Shown here piece after piece: positions 1-12,611 of a stretch of 64,000 nt of DNA. Position numbers and translations under genes: made by a program. Origin of the DNA: Rhizophagus irregularis (taxonomy: Eukaryota > Glomeromycota > Glomeromycetes > Glomerales > Glomeraceae); contig NC_089453.1 of the NCBI RefSeq assembly GCF_026210795.1, positions 622,501-686,500 on the forward strand, in the 5' to 3' direction. Under the pieces are notes generated by a model, which saw only the letters and a list, made by a program, of their open reading frames with translations, had not been told where the DNA came from and made no database searches. Positions within the stretch are counted from its first letter, which is position 1. Every line of letters starts with the position of its first letter.

Positions 1-720
1 AATTAATGGACTAATTATGAAAAATCATAAAAAATTAACAGTCATAATGAACTTGTTTTATTTTATTAATAATTTTATTCTAAATTCTCAATAAAGGATA
101 AAATAATTTTCAACTTTACACTTGAAAAGACGTCACGTCGTGCCGAATATTTAACTAAACATATTTGAATGTATATTAGTGGAATTATAACGAAATATTA
201 TAAACTGTCAAGAAATCGGGATGAAATAGATATAAAAATCCTAAACATTAACTCTCTCGACAGCATTAATCCTAAAATAATTCGTTATTGTAACATTTTC
301 CTTCATAATTCTCGAATATACTTGTTCGTTCGTAAAAATTCATCGGCAAAAGCCATTTTTATTTTTGAAATTTATATTATAAATTATATATTTTTTTAAA
401 TTGATAAGTAATTAGACGTCTATTTTACGATCGTTTGTTTAAATACATGTACACAGAAATATCGAGGTTTATAATTTGTATTATTTATAGTTTCAAGAAA
501 GGGAAAAGGTAGATATTCCCTTCTTTCCTCCCATTTAAAACTAGTAATTCTCTTCTGTTACCTCGCACTTATTATTAAAAATTGAATGAGAAATTAAATA
601 AAATCTTTATTTTTAATTCATAGTTATAAATATATTTAAAAAATCGCTAATATTTGTTGCTGACTTAGCCAAGTCCTTTAAAAAACTTGTTGTCACCTGA
701 TCACCACGTTGAGGTGCAGC
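1..720. other. AT-rich gene-free stretch
   Basis: Very AT-rich DNA left of the minisatellite. One open frame at 169-399 (76 codons) is rich in I, N, Y and F as expected of random AT-rich sequence, and shows no domain. No gene or RNA is supported. Confidence 0.6.
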
Positions 721-1500
721 AACATTGATCAGGGGGGAAACGAAAGGGAAGGGGGAAGGGATAACGAAAGGGAAAGGGGAAGAACGAAAGGGAAAGAGGA
801 GCACGAAAGGGAAAGGGGATAACGAAAGGGAAAGGGGAGTACGAAAGGGAAAGGGGAGTACGAAAGGGAAAAGGGATAACGAAAGGGAAAAGGGATAACG
901 AAAGGGAAAGGGGATAACGAAAGGGAAAGGGGATAACGAAAGGGAAAGGGGATAACGAAAGGGAAAGGGAGTACGAAAGGGAAAGGGGAGTACGAAAGGG
1001 AAAGGGGATAACGAAAGGGAAAGGGGATAACGAAAGGGAAAGTGGATACGAAAGGAAGAGGGAGAACGAAAGGGAAAGGGGAGTACGAAAGGGAAAGGGG
1101 AGTACGAAAGGGAAAGGGGAGTACGAAAGGAAGAGGGAGAACGAAAGGGAAAGGGGAGTACGAAAGGGAAAGGGGAGTACGAAAGGGAAAGGGGAGTACG
1201 AAAGGGAAAGGGGATAACGAAAGGGAAAGGGAATACGAAAGGGAAAGGGGATAACGAAAGGGAAAGGGGATAACGAAGGGAAAGGGGATAACGAAAGGGA
1301 AAGGGAGTACGAAAGGGAAAGGGGAGTACGAAAGGGAAAGGGGATAACGAAGGGAAAGGGGAGTACGAAAGGGAAAGGGGATAACGAAAGGGAAAGGGGA
1401 AAACGAAGGGAAAAGGGATAACGAAAGGGAAAGGGGATAACGAAAGGGAAAGAAGGGAAAGGGGATAACGAAAGGAAGGGGAAAACGAAGGAAACACAAC
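721..1500. repeat. G-rich purine minisatellite, 18-19 bp unit
   Basis: About 40 tandem copies of a purine unit of the form CGAAAGGGAAAGGGGATAA, with a second common variant ending GGGGAGTA. Each unit has a GGG-AAA-GGGG pair, so the plus strand offers runs of G triplets and quadruplets separated by short loops, and the whole tract is nearly pure purine. Variants of 17 and 18 bp are interspersed. Long open frames here (for example 613-1512 on the minus strand, reading SLSLSPFPF repeats) come from the absence of stop codons in the repeat and are not taken as genes. Confidence 0.95.
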
Positions 1501-3115
1501 CCACACTCCCACCTACATACCTAAAAGAAGATGTAAAAAAAGAACCGAAGAGAAGACCTAATAAAAGGAAGACCTAAAGAAAAGAGAAGTCCTATCGGGT
1601 GAAGAAACCAAAAGAGAAGGGAAGGAAGAGAAGACAGAGAGAAAGCAGACTTTTCGTTAAAATAAGGTATTGGGGACATACTGTATTTATATTATTTATG
1701 TTATATACTCACGACATTAAGATTACGTGTTGCAAGTCATGAGTAATTGTTTTTGCATGAGTAACCTAACCTTTATTCATATGATATGAGTAATATATTA
1801 TATCGAGTAATATAGATTTATATTTCGAACTCAGATCTAGTGATTTATCAAAAATACGTACTTTTTATTATAATTCTGTTAACTTTAACGTTCTCAAATG
1901 TCAGCGTCTTAACGACCGCTCAATTAAATAAAATATCCGATTTGCGAGGTTGTCATGTGATTTTTCGTATTGAATTACATACGTTTGATAGACAAGAAGG
2001 GAAGATGGGGAGCGATAAAAGTGATGCTTAAATATGACAATGCATTTCGTTTGGACAAAAAATTTGGAGGGTTAAATTAATTTACTATAGAATAACTAAA
2101 GCAAAATGTAATACAATATATTAAATTTTGCAACATATGAATGGTCTTTTTAATTTAGAAGACTTTAATATATTTACTATTATGTTATTAGTTTTATTAA
2201 TTTAAAAATGTTCTTTCTTTTATAATTGATTTTAATTTTTTTTTAATTTTTATAACAATAAAAAAAGATTTTTGTATAAGATTTAAAAAACCTATTAATA
2301 TTCTTATTTCTATAATTAGTCCGCTATAATAAATTTTTTTCGATGATATCACAAATGACTAGCCGTCAAATCATGTGCACGTAAAGTCGTAATGACTCAG
2401 CATGATCATATGGTAATAACAGATAACTCAACTAGTAATAATCATATTTGATTATGTCACGATTTTTTATATACAAAAACTAAAATAATATAAATGAATA
2501 AAAATAAAATTTTACCTTAAAAAAATATTTTGAAATGGTAAAATTAAATAGGAAAATAATGTTTTATTTATAATATTAGTCATGACTCGTAAGTTAATGA
2601 GTATATTATGTACAATACCGCGCGTGAAAAAAAAGGTATTTATTAGATAAGTATTTATTTGCGTCTGAAGGAGGAGTGAAAGAGATGGGTGTTATCCTGT
2701 AAGTAAAATTTTTTTTTTCTTACAATATTTCACTCTTTCCTACACTTTATAACAAGTTTTTTTTTACAATATTTCACTCCACAAATTCTCTACACGTTAT
2801 AACATAATAATTCTTTTTTTTTTGAAATCCCTCGTATTAATCCTTCTAATAACTATGCAACTAAGCATTACTCTCCCAGTCTCCCTCAATAATCAAGATT
2901 AGAAGACGAATGTGAAATGTTTGAATATATATTTCAAAATCATTTGTGGTAAGTTGACAAAAAAATTATTCTGCTGATGGTAGTTTTAACATTTTTCGTA
3001 TTAGATATCTAATAATCTTTTATATTATTTATTTTGCAACAGAGAGGCTAAGGTATTATTTTATCATTAAAATGTTGTGAGTGTTTGAAAGGTGGGCTTA
3101 GCATGTACTTGATAC
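1501..3115. other. Gene-free stretch with purine-rich flank
   Basis: The first 170 bases continue as irregular purine-rich DNA (AAGAGAAG-like runs) that looks like decayed minisatellite. The rest is AT-rich with T-runs near 2710 and 2815 and no convincing coding sequence. The 63-codon frame at 1840-2031 overlaps one arm of an inverted repeat and is not supported. Confidence 0.5.
1935..1974 (+). repeat. Left arm of 40-bp distant inverted pair
   Basis: Forty bases beginning ATCCGATTTGCGAGG match the reverse complement of 5500-5539 at 37 of 40 positions. Similarity appears to continue weakly outward. The arms enclose about 3.5 kb. No target-site duplication was found, so this may be two dispersed copies in opposite orientation rather than the ends of one element. 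Confidence 0.7.
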
Positions 3116-3190
3116 AGTACTCACATATTTTGTATTTCAGATTATTTATTCAGAAGATTAAGAAGATTAAGAAGATTGCAAAGTTGACAA
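3116..3190 (+). repeat. Direct repeat copy A (75 bp)
   Basis: Begins AGTACTCACATATTTTGTAT and ends with a short AAGATT tandem followed by GCAAAGTTGACAA. It matches 3808-3885 almost exactly; the second copy has one extra GAA step. The 617 bases between have noticeably higher GC than the surroundings. Confidence 0.85.
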
Positions 3191-3512
3191 CAAGTGGAGG
3201 TTGTAAAGAGTGGCAAACAAAAGATCTCACCATCTTTTGGCTCTGAAAATCTTTTTTATTGTTGGACTTGTAGAACCATAATGATTAGTTTTAATTAAGG
3301 TACTATTTATCTTTAAATTTCATGCTGTTTGAGAAGGCAATTCCAGACCACCATAGCATGACAAAGATGTGAGAACTATTGTTCTTTACAGGAGGAATAA
3401 TTATGTACCTTTCTCACGGGTCATGTGAGGTCTTTTGTTCTGAAGGAGGAACAATTATGAACCTCCAATATTGTGATATCTTTTAATGGATTTATTTTTA
3501 TTAGGAGTTTCA

Positions 3513-3536
3513 ATATATATATATATATATATATAT
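3513..3536. repeat. (AT)n microsatellite
   Basis: An uninterrupted AT dinucleotide run of about 12 units between the two direct repeats. Confidence 0.9.
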
Positions 3537-3807
3537 CAGAGAACTGGAAGCGCATCGTGGCCACAGTTACTGTGAACGTCCTTCTCTGATTTCAGAAATT
3601 CCTAATAGCACAAATAAGTTGTGTGTCTGAGTTTTGCTGCATGGATAACAGGCATCAGGGTAAGAGTACTTGGTGCAGGGTTGAAATTAGCTTTCTGTTA
3701 TGGGAAAAACCTGATGAGTGTAGTGTCTAAACCTAGTAGGCATAGGCATTACCTGCAAAGAAATTTGTTCTGTTACCATGCCAAATATTCATGTTGTTTG
3801 GTTCAAT

Positions 3808-3885
3808 AGTACTCACATATTTTGTATTTCAGATTATTTATTCAGAAGAAGATTAAGAAGATTAAGAAGATTGCAAAGTTGACAA
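3808..3885 (+). repeat. Direct repeat copy B (78 bp)
   Basis: Second copy of the sequence at 3116-3190. The spacer between the copies contains a short open frame (3621-3809) that reads into this repeat; no domain is recognisable, so I do not call a gene. Confidence 0.85.
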
Positions 3886-5150
3886 TTAATTGGTCAAAAA
3901 TTAAGTGTACATTTTTATTAATGTGGTTTTTTTAAAGCTTGGTATAGACATAGATTACAAAATTGTCTCCAAATAATCTTCTGTTGATATGAGTAATAGT
4001 TTTAATAATACATCCACTCATTCTGATAATAATGTCAATGATCAAGTTTGTTCTGGAGGATTCCACACCCTTAGCCCTTAATTTACCTCAATTAAAAATT
4101 TTGGAACAAATTTCTTGAATAAATCATAAAATTATTAAATACATCACAACACAAATAATTGTACTTTTTAAAAAAATTTTCTGTTTATAATAATTATTTA
4201 TTCTGTATTAAAAATAAATTAATGATTGAAATTATTTTTATAATTAAATATATTTACCGTACTATTTCCGAAATTAAACAACCTCGAGCTCGCATTATGG
4301 CGATTTTGACCAGAATTATGACTACTTTGGCCGGAATTAAGTTCAAAAAATGGTTGTTTAATTTTGGAATGGTACGGTATATTATGTAAATTTTACTGAG
4401 CACCTGGCCACCATTTTACTTGATTATTTAAGCGTGTATTTATAGCGTAATGAAGAATTTATCAATAATGATTTTTTTTCAAAATTTTACATCTTATATG
4501 CCTTTCAGGTAGCGTAACGAAAGACTGGCCATAAATTTATATAGTATTTGCGTATAATTTTCAGAAGTCATAAGAAAGATTGAATTATAAATAATTTGTT
4601 ATAAAAAAAATATTATGTTAATTGAAAGAATGCCTGGAACTCATCCAAGACATACTTTGACTTTGGTGTGTAAAAATAAGTATTATCTCTAATTATCTAT
4701 TATTTAATTATACTTTTATTATTAGACTGCAAAATCTTGCAAACAAACTTTCTTATGCAAAAGAATATATAAAGGTAAACAATAATTTTTATGTATTACA
4801 ATAAAAAAAAACGGCCAATTTTACTTATTATTCATTTAAAAGTAGAAGGATACACGGCATTGCCTAAAAAGAATTTGGCTCCAAATATTACATTAAACAA
4901 AATATATAATACGTACGACTTGTTAATTCAACATGAAGTTTTGTATAGAATATTGCTTTCAAATAAAGTATGATTGAAATTCTTAGTACTTTCTTTATTT
5001 AAAGAAGAAATATTCTCCTGTTACATCAGAAAAAACCACTTTTATATACTTTTGGATGATATTGGCCTCACTCCTCCTCAAGTACCTAGTAAGGATAGGA
5101 CACCCATAAGAGGTATCATTATTGTATTCGTCGCCCAATGATTATGGAAA

Positions 5151-5326
5151 GACGATTCACTATAATAAGACGCATCAAATGGTGGTATTTTCATGGCTTT
5201 AGACTCGATACATAATGAGATATTCTCAATGTCAACTAAAAAAATACAAATAACCTTTCATATATTGAAGCTAGAGACATACCGTTCGATGCGTCTCATT
5301 AATATGAATCCAATGAGCTTTGGTTC
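5151..5326. repeat. Foldback carrying two diverged module copies
   Basis: Around 5165-5192 (reading AAGACGCATCAAATGGTGGT) and in the opposite sense at 5280-5320 (ACCGTTCGATGCGTCTCAT followed by GAATCCAATGAGCT) are two diverged copies of the palindromic module that is repeated many times in the 49-59 kb region. They face each other, giving an imperfect foldback. Ends and target duplication are not visible. Confidence 0.5.
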
Positions 5327-5499
5327 ATTCTTCTATGATTAATAGACGATGTAGTACCTCAGTATTTTTGTAGAAAAAATTAATTTTCCAATATAAAATA
5401 CGTATTGAAAACTCTTGATAGGATGGATAATTTTGAGGATTCAAAAAAAAAAAAATTCTGCAATAAAAATATTAAAAATTCGTGTAAAAACATTTCTTT

Positions 5500-5539
5500 T
5501 TCAATAAGAAAAATCACACGACAACCTCACAAATCGGAT
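5500..5539 (-). repeat. Right arm of 40-bp distant inverted pair
   Basis: Inverted partner of 1935-1974, 37 of 40 bases identical. Confidence 0.7.
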
Positions 5540-8318
5540 TTTGTCATAAATAATCGAGCACTCAATCTCTAGATACTGACCAATTGTAATTAATTATATG
5601 TGTAATTCTTTTGATTCTTTTGGTTCAAAAAAACACCATAATAAAAATTGTAATATGAATCGACACAAAAGCTTAATTAAATTTAAACACGCGATTCATT
5701 AAATTTTGTAATATATATGTACAATTTTTTATTTGAATAATTTCTTTGAATACAATTGGTTGAATCTTTACGAGTATTAATTCTCCTTTTGATTGATAAT
5801 TCCAGATAATTCCTCGATATGTGGTTTCATTTTCTTTTATTTGAAATTTTATACCAGAAATATAATAAGTATTTGTAGTTTAAAAACTAAAATATTCATG
5901 ATTTTGATAAGTAAAAAAAAAAATCATTACCCTTTTTAACGTTTGCCAAATGATAAAAAACTAACTTTAAAGTTTATGGAAGAACCGAGAGTAAGTGAGA
6001 ATGAGAGATCAAGAAATAAGAAAGCGATATTGCGATAAAAACCAAAAATTAGAGAGACAAAAAAGATCAAAGTAGAATACAGTCCAAACAGAGTGTTTCT
6101 GAATCAGTACTGGAACCAATTTTAATCTAACGGATTTTGAAATTAGAACACTGTTCCAACAATTTTAAAAATCGAGAACCGCTCAAATTTGATACAACGT
6201 TCTAGTTTTTAATTTTTCTTGGTAGAACGAAGCAGAATGCGAAACAGAACCTATCCATTCCTAAAAATAAGAGAAAAACATTAAAAAACAAAGAAAATCC
6301 AAAGAAAGTAAAGTGTCTTTTAAGTTTCCTTGAATGTTCTCATCCAGAATCAGCAAACTTAATAATAAATGTAATTCAAAGAAATTTATATAGACACATA
6401 ATGACATAATTCACTTGAATGTGATATCTTCATAGTGAAAATCGCAATAATCCTACATTCTTGAAACTTTTTTCTATGTATAAATAACCATAATTGTTTA
6501 GTAGTATCGGACAGTAGATCCGCAAATAATGTAACAAAACAGGCAAGACAATGAGAATAATAGTAAATTCAGCCCTTTGAAAGTCATTTAAATTTAGAAA
6601 TCCTCGTTCAAAATCATCTCAAGATTCGATTATAAAAGCCGTGTCACTGTTAACGTAAATGAATTAATGCACCGAATTTCGTTTTTTGTACATTGATTCA
6701 TTTTCGTATCTCTACATTCCTAATAGGAAATGATAAAAATTATTATATATTAAATAAGAGTGTAGAGCCACAAAAAATATCGGCAATTCTAATATTACCT
6801 TTCTGCATTGATGATATGAATATTGTCCAAAAATAACAATGAAAGTCCCGAAGTTGTTTCATTGAACGACCAGAAAAAAATTTTATCTTAATTACGTAGT
6901 GTCTCGTTAGTTTCTAATACTTTCATCAGCATTTCTTTGTCCAACAGTTGGTTTCTTTGTTTAAAATTAAATATTAGTAGGGATGTTATGAAAAAAAAAA
7001 TCAAGATTGAAATCAATTGGCATTTGTATTTTTACATTTGATTCTCATGTATTACTCGTATATGTATACTGATTTCTCCAAATATAACAAAATAATCCCT
7101 TATCTCACGCCACAAAACTTCTTGAATAAAACAAGTGAACGTGAAAGTGACGTCTCATCCATACCTACTTTGATTTCCCATACTCTGCAATTGATAAAAA
7201 TACAATTTTTTCTTTTTTTCTAAAAAGGCCACCCATAAATCTTCTTGCATTTCATTGTACAATGATAAAATTATTAAATTACTTGTATTAGGTCATGAAA
7301 CTAATAACAATTCTCGTATTGGCGCTCTTTGTAGTAAAAATGTAATTGTTATCCGATAGCTCATCTATTTTCTATTTTAATAAAAAAAAAAGAGGATTTA
7401 TTGTTCTTTCAACTTTTTAGTATATAATAACATATATTAAACATATTAATTATTTTATCTTTTATAGAAAAGTTACACACGATAAGCGTAATTATATTAC
7501 AGTAATAAATATGTATTCATTAAATAGAATGAGTTATACTTTAATTTTTTATAAATATAGAATTTTGTATGATATTAATAATATCAAAGGCTTTGTTTCA
7601 TTTTACTTGATATAATACTAAATCTGGGTTATCGGTTATCTAATGAGTTATAAAAACGGATAAACGCGAAGCTTAAAAAGAAGTTATATCAAACACGTGA
7701 CAATGTTCTAGAATTGTTTTTTTCAGAAAAATTCTGGTTTTTAACTTACAATGACTACATGTACGTAATTGTGAATAATTATTATTTTTAGATTAAGGAG
7801 CTTTTTTTTTCTTTCTTATTGTTTGATGTTACGCGTCGTTCATTTAACCAGATTTTAACTGCCAACTGCCAAGTTTGACGTTCAGGTAAATATTTACCTG
7901 CTTTCGTATTTATTGATATAATAAATAAATATAGAATTAAAAATCCCTGAATAATAAATAATAAAAACAAATTGTTAGGCTTTCACTAATCTACCATTTT
8001 AAAAGTATCCCTGAAATACAAATAACTACTAAATCCAAAATCATTATTTTGCCAATAAGGAGATCCTGTATCTATACCTGTTTTTTCAAGTTTTGTCGAT
8101 CTATGTTTAGTTCTCATGATCTTTTTCGAAATGTCCATATTTAATTTGTAATTCATTCTCCTCTGAATGAAATTCCTTATTGAGGTTTTGTGTACTGTAA
8201 TTTGTGATATAGAGTGACTTCTTAGTCATCACATTAATTAGCCCATCTTAATCATAAAATTCATCTTTATTGACTCCCTTTTTTTTAAAAAAGAATCTTT
8301 ACTTCTCTCTTATTAATT

Positions 8319-8849
8319 ATGTCGACGCATAATTTTTCGACAGAAGATTTAGCAAAGTCATTACTTGATAAATTGGATAGAAGTAATATCTTCCCGCCAT
8401 TATTGAATAATCCAGAAACTTTTATTTCTACTCTAAGTAATTTATCATTACTTCGACCAAGAAGACCCCCTAATGCTTTTTTACTTTGTCGAAAAAATGT
8501 CCAAGAGGAAGCAAAACGTAAAGGAAATTGTAACATGCGAGTAATAAGTAAAGTTACTGGAGTTTTATGGAAAGATGCTTCTCCAGATGAGAAAAAAGTT
8601 TATGAAAAATTGGCCAATCGGGTTCATGAAATTCATTATAAAAAAATTAGTAAAAATACTAAATCAACGACAAGGTCGCCATATTTATCACAAAATAAAG
8701 AAATTACCACTTCTAATCCCTATCCTGTTCCTGCCTCATTTTCAACTTCTTATTCTCCTATTACTTTTGGTCAAGGTAATGATATTTTACTCTTAAATAA
8801 TAATAACGGTAATAAATATAATTATAATAATTATTATTCTAAATATTGA
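8319..8849 (+). CDS. MATA-HMG-like HMG-box protein 1
   Basis: A single-exon frame of 176 residues. An HMG box occupies about residues 46-109: the start RPRRPPNAFLLCRKN matches the MATA-HMG pattern (basic-P-x-NAF-hydrophobic-x-RK), followed by VISKVTGVLWKDAS and a helix-3 region EKKVYEKLANRVHEIHYKK. Such boxes bind the DNA minor groove and bend it, and act as nuclear regulators in fungal mating-type and related loci. The N-terminal 45 residues (THNFS-EDLA-SL ... NIFPPLLNNPE) are shared with the second HMG gene at 38.2-39.0 kb, so the two are paralogues. The C-terminus is low complexity (N/Y-rich, about residues 155-176). The ATG at 8319 is chosen because its N-terminus aligns with the paralogue's. 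Glomeromycotina carry large families of such genes, so a mating-type role should not be assumed. The target is unknown. Confidence 0.93.
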   Translation: MSTHNFSTEDLAKSLLDKLDRSNIFPPLLNNPETFISTLSNLSLLRPRRPPNAFLLCRKNVQEEAKRKGNCNMRVISKVTGVLWKDASPDEKKVYEKLANRVHEIHYKKISKNTKSTTRSPYLSQNKEITTSNPYPVPASFSTSYSPITFGQGNDILLLNNNNGNKYNYNNYYSKY

Positions 8850-11029
8850 TCCTAATTATGATAAAATCTTTTTAAATTGTGAAATATAATTTAATATATA
8901 ATTTTTATATATTTCAATTTTTTTACTCAATTTTTAAGACATCCAATAAGTTAAAAGAAATACGATATTAAAAATTTATGATTTATATGCTTTAAATATA
9001 TGACATTATATCAAATTAAATTTTCTGTTGTTATTTTATTATTATTAAATATCATTATCATTAGTAAATAAATTATAGGGCATTCATTATTATCATCATT
9101 CCTATTATTATCATTATTCATTTGTAGTTAACTATAAGGTTAACTATAGATTAACGTTCTGTATTTCCAGACATCCATCCTTATTATGATTTTGATTACA
9201 AGAAAGTTTAGAATTGAACTTTCAAATTTAGTTTTTTTTTTGTACCTTTTTTTTTAATTAAGAGGCGTGATCAATTTTAATTATTTGAATAAATGAATAA
9301 AAGTTTAGCTGCTTTATCAGATATTTACTTTTCGTTGTTTATAAAATGGCAATTTTTCACAAATGAATTTGAATTTAAATATTATTATAAATCATATTGA
9401 CATTTTATGAATCTCCAGTTTTATAATTAAAGGAATTATAAATACACTTTGTACTATTTGTTTTTCTTTAATCACTTTAGTCCTTTGACAATTTAAATAA
9501 CGAAAATGCATAATATGTTGTACGTATACTTTATAACCCGGTTTGTGTTATAAAAAAAAGGATAGGTTGTTGTAGAGTCCATACCTCTTTTTTTTTTAGC
9601 CTCGAATCTCGGTGATAATACATTAGGTGAATGATTGACTGAAATAAGCCACATTTGTGGCTCATTCAGCAAATCAAATTCATTCGTAATAAGAAAACCT
9701 TTATATTTAAAATCATTTGAAATAAATATTGAATTTCAGTTACACACTCAATATTTAATTGTGACTTATTGATGTGATATCTATCCACGTCGTTCAGATT
9801 TCTGGTGTAAATTAATGTAACACATCTGAGCAAAGCGCGGTTTATAATATTATTATTCCAAATTTGTTTAGTTAAACTTATTCCTCAGATCATGAACGAA
9901 AATCATCAAAATTAATAAAAATTTTTTATATTATCTGTAAACCATTCCCAGTTACCAGCCACTACGATACAATTTAATTTGTTTGTGTAAGTCTTTTATT
10001 GGTATCATTCAGTATCATTAGGTTTACAAAACCGGGTCAATTCACTTGATAAGATTGATTTAATATAAAATGGTGATTCAAGTTAGTGAAAGTGCCTAAT
10101 CTTGTCTTGAGCGGATAATATGATGTAAACAGGGTTGTGAAAGCTAAATAAGCAGAGTAGACATGGTATTTATATGGTATCATTTATGTGCAAGTTTGGG
10201 GGCCTATAAAAAAGGAACGCTCAGAAACATATGTAACGGTGAAAATAATGACGGTCAGTTTTTTTTAATATAACTCATAAACTTTATAATAAAATTACTA
10301 GAATTTTTTTTATTTTCGAAGAGGAGTCAAAAGTACATATATTTTAATATATAATGAATATTTGGTTTGGCCTCCATCTGTATCAACACAGATTTTGTCA
10401 TGCTATTATTGCTAATAACTTAACTATTAGTAACTATGCTATTTTCAAAATTATTTCATTCCTTCCTAAATTGAGAAATAGCTCATAAATTTTTTTTTCT
10501 TCTTTTTTTACTACTATTTTCTTAATATATTTCTTCAAAAACAAACCAAAATTTTCATTAGGATTTGAGACCCGGGCTTTAAAATGAACAAGAAAGTTCA
10601 TTATTAAAAGAAAAATATCTCAAACAATATGGAAGTTAGCATTTTATACAATTATCATAATAAAAAGCTCATAAAATCTAAAAAATTATTTGTTTGGCCC
10701 TATAAAAAATTTTTCAGAAAAATGATCACGTGCCTGAGTTTCTTAGAAAAATGATCATTTACCGCCAGAATTTTTTTAAAAAATACGCATATTCTAAAGT
10801 TTTCTCGATGAAATAAAATAAAATTAAAAAATGTGAAATAATCATCATTTTGATTTTGGGTGGTATTTTTCTAGCTTTAGTGTGATATTTAGAATAATAA
10901 ACATTCAGTTAGAATTTTGACATTTTTTGTAAGAGGGAGATGTATTGCTTATAGAAATGCAAAAAATTCTAGTTCAATAAGAAAATTTTATTTTAAGAAA
11001 AGGTTAACAGCTTAGCTTTATAAATAGAT
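8850..11029. other. Gene-free stretch downstream of HMG gene 1
   Basis: AT-rich, with poly-T/A runs and ATT/TCA-rich simple sequence near 9040-9120. Sequences of the type CCTATAAAAAATTTT...AAATGATCA at 10700-10770 resemble sequence at 16050-16340, suggesting diverged copies of one repeat. No gene is supported. Confidence 0.5.
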
Positions 11030-11039
11030 TTAATTATAA

Positions 11040-11300
11040 TGGAAGCACATCAGGAATGTTTTTCCGTTTAAAATCCACATGGAAATCCACATCAAATACT
11101 GTGGAAATATGTGGAAATCTAAATAGTTCCAGTATTTTCCGAATACCCTGTGACGAAACACGTGGTATTTTCGGCATAAGTCCACGAAATTCGGTGTGGA
11201 TCCATGTATGATATTGGAAATGTGTGGAATTCCACGTATTTCTGAGCAAACCCACGTGGAATTACATGGACCGACCCACCTAAAAACTTCCTGATGCATC
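11040..11300 (+). repeat. Dispersed ~250-bp repeat, copy 1
   Basis: Rich in GTGGAATTCCACGT-type words; the same order of words recurs in the same orientation at about 32760-32970 (for example ACACCCTGTG...AAACACATGGTATT and GGAATTCCACGTATT then CCTAAAAA). Divergence is substantial. Overlapping minus-strand frames (11030-11328) are by-products of the locally higher GC and have no domain. Confidence 0.7.
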
Positions 11301-11844
11301 TGAAATTACTTATTTTTTCACTATTCAATCTGATATAATTAGTAATGTTCTAATCGGGATATTAATGAAGTTATGTCCAAATTAAGAAGCGGTGTTCTCA
11401 CGGGGACTGTATGTGAGAAATGAGAATATACAATGTATATTATAAAAATATCCATAAAATATAGATAAAATATTCTATAGACATTTATATGCACTATTCA
11501 TTTTATATGTACTTTTCCTGGACATTCCTTTTTATAGGGTACATTTAACCATTTAATCATTTACCTGCATTTGGTACTTACAGTACCTAACATTATAAAA
11601 GTCTCTTGAATGAGCAAGAAAAGGAAAGGACGAAGGAAAGAAAAAGGAAAAGATGAATGAGGGAGACGAGAGAAGGAAAAGAAGAGAAGAAAGGTAATGC
11701 CGAAATTTACTTAGAGAAACACTAAAAAAAGTGAAGTTACTAGCAAACAATAGATATTGTTACATGACAAACAAGCAATTATTATAGGAGACAGACTCCG
11801 ACATTACATAAATTAATATATCGTAATCACTGGGTCAATATTAC
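11301..11844. other. Short gene-free stretch
   Basis: Mixed AT-rich DNA with a purine-rich tract (AAGGAAAG/GAGAAGG) at 11610-11695 that creates a serine/phenylalanine-rich frame on the minus strand. No gene is supported. Confidence 0.5.
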
Positions 11845-12611
11845 GAAAAGCGCGAAAGTATTATTTTGATTCTAAGGAAAAATCATTGATTTAATTTATT
11901 CTGTTTGAAAAAAATTGGTTATATCTTATATTTAATAAAAATTTATTTAATAACTTTTCTACAAAGACAGTCGCGTCGGAAAGTAGCGCCCGATTTGAAA
12001 TTGAAGACAATAACAAAATATATATTTTCACTAGTTTATACATTAATAAAAATTTTATATCTAACTTGCTTCTCTGTTTTTAGATCTACTTATATCTACT
12101 TTACCTTTCAAAGTATAGAATAAACCCATTGGTTTCATAAAAGTATATCGTTAAATGGCGTATTGAAACTTTCTTTTTTCTTTATGCGTATCATTCACTT
12201 TGAATATGATCCGAGACCTTTCCGAGAACCATCCTATTTTTGAAACATATTCTAATAATTATTTATAGGTTAATCGATTTTTTTTGGCGCGTGAAAAAAA
12301 AATTAAATAATTTTCGTTTCATCGTTGTTACAATATATATATAAATTATTATGAAAAATGATGAAATTTTATATTTATCCATTATTATTTCTTTAAATTT
12401 TTTCAATGGTTTATCCTTAATAATTAATTATTAATAAAATTTATTTGTATCATTAATTTTTTATTAAATGATTTTGCATCACTATCGTCACTTGATATTA
12501 TTAAACTCACCATCAAATTCAAATCTTTGAAATAACAAACTTTTTATTTATTCTATTTATAATAAAGTATACAATAAATTGAATTCATGTCGTCGGATAC
12601 TCGCGTGATTG

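Larger units (their letters stand above)
3886..8318. other. Long gene-free stretch
   Basis: AT-rich DNA with no recognised gene. Short frames at 4159-4389, 4791-4973 and 7017-7223 have no domain and a composition expected of chance. It contains paired 'GGCCGGAATTA'-type motifs at about 4295-4340, the palindromic-module copies near 5150-5330 and the right arm of the 40-bp inverted pair at 5500-5539. The last 100 bases should include the promoter of HMG-box gene 1, but I see no defining element. Confidence 0.5.

Noticed and set aside
613-1512. Three long minus-strand frames (256-299 codons) and a plus-strand frame
   Set aside because: All lie in the purine minisatellite, in several frames at once, and read only as SLSPFPF or GKGEYERE repeats.
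3621-3809. 62-codon plus-strand frame with cysteines
   Set aside because: Ends in the direct repeat copy B and shows no recognisable family.
11030-11328. Overlapping minus-strand frames of 69-89 codons
   Set aside because: Three frames open together in a dispersed repeat; no domain.
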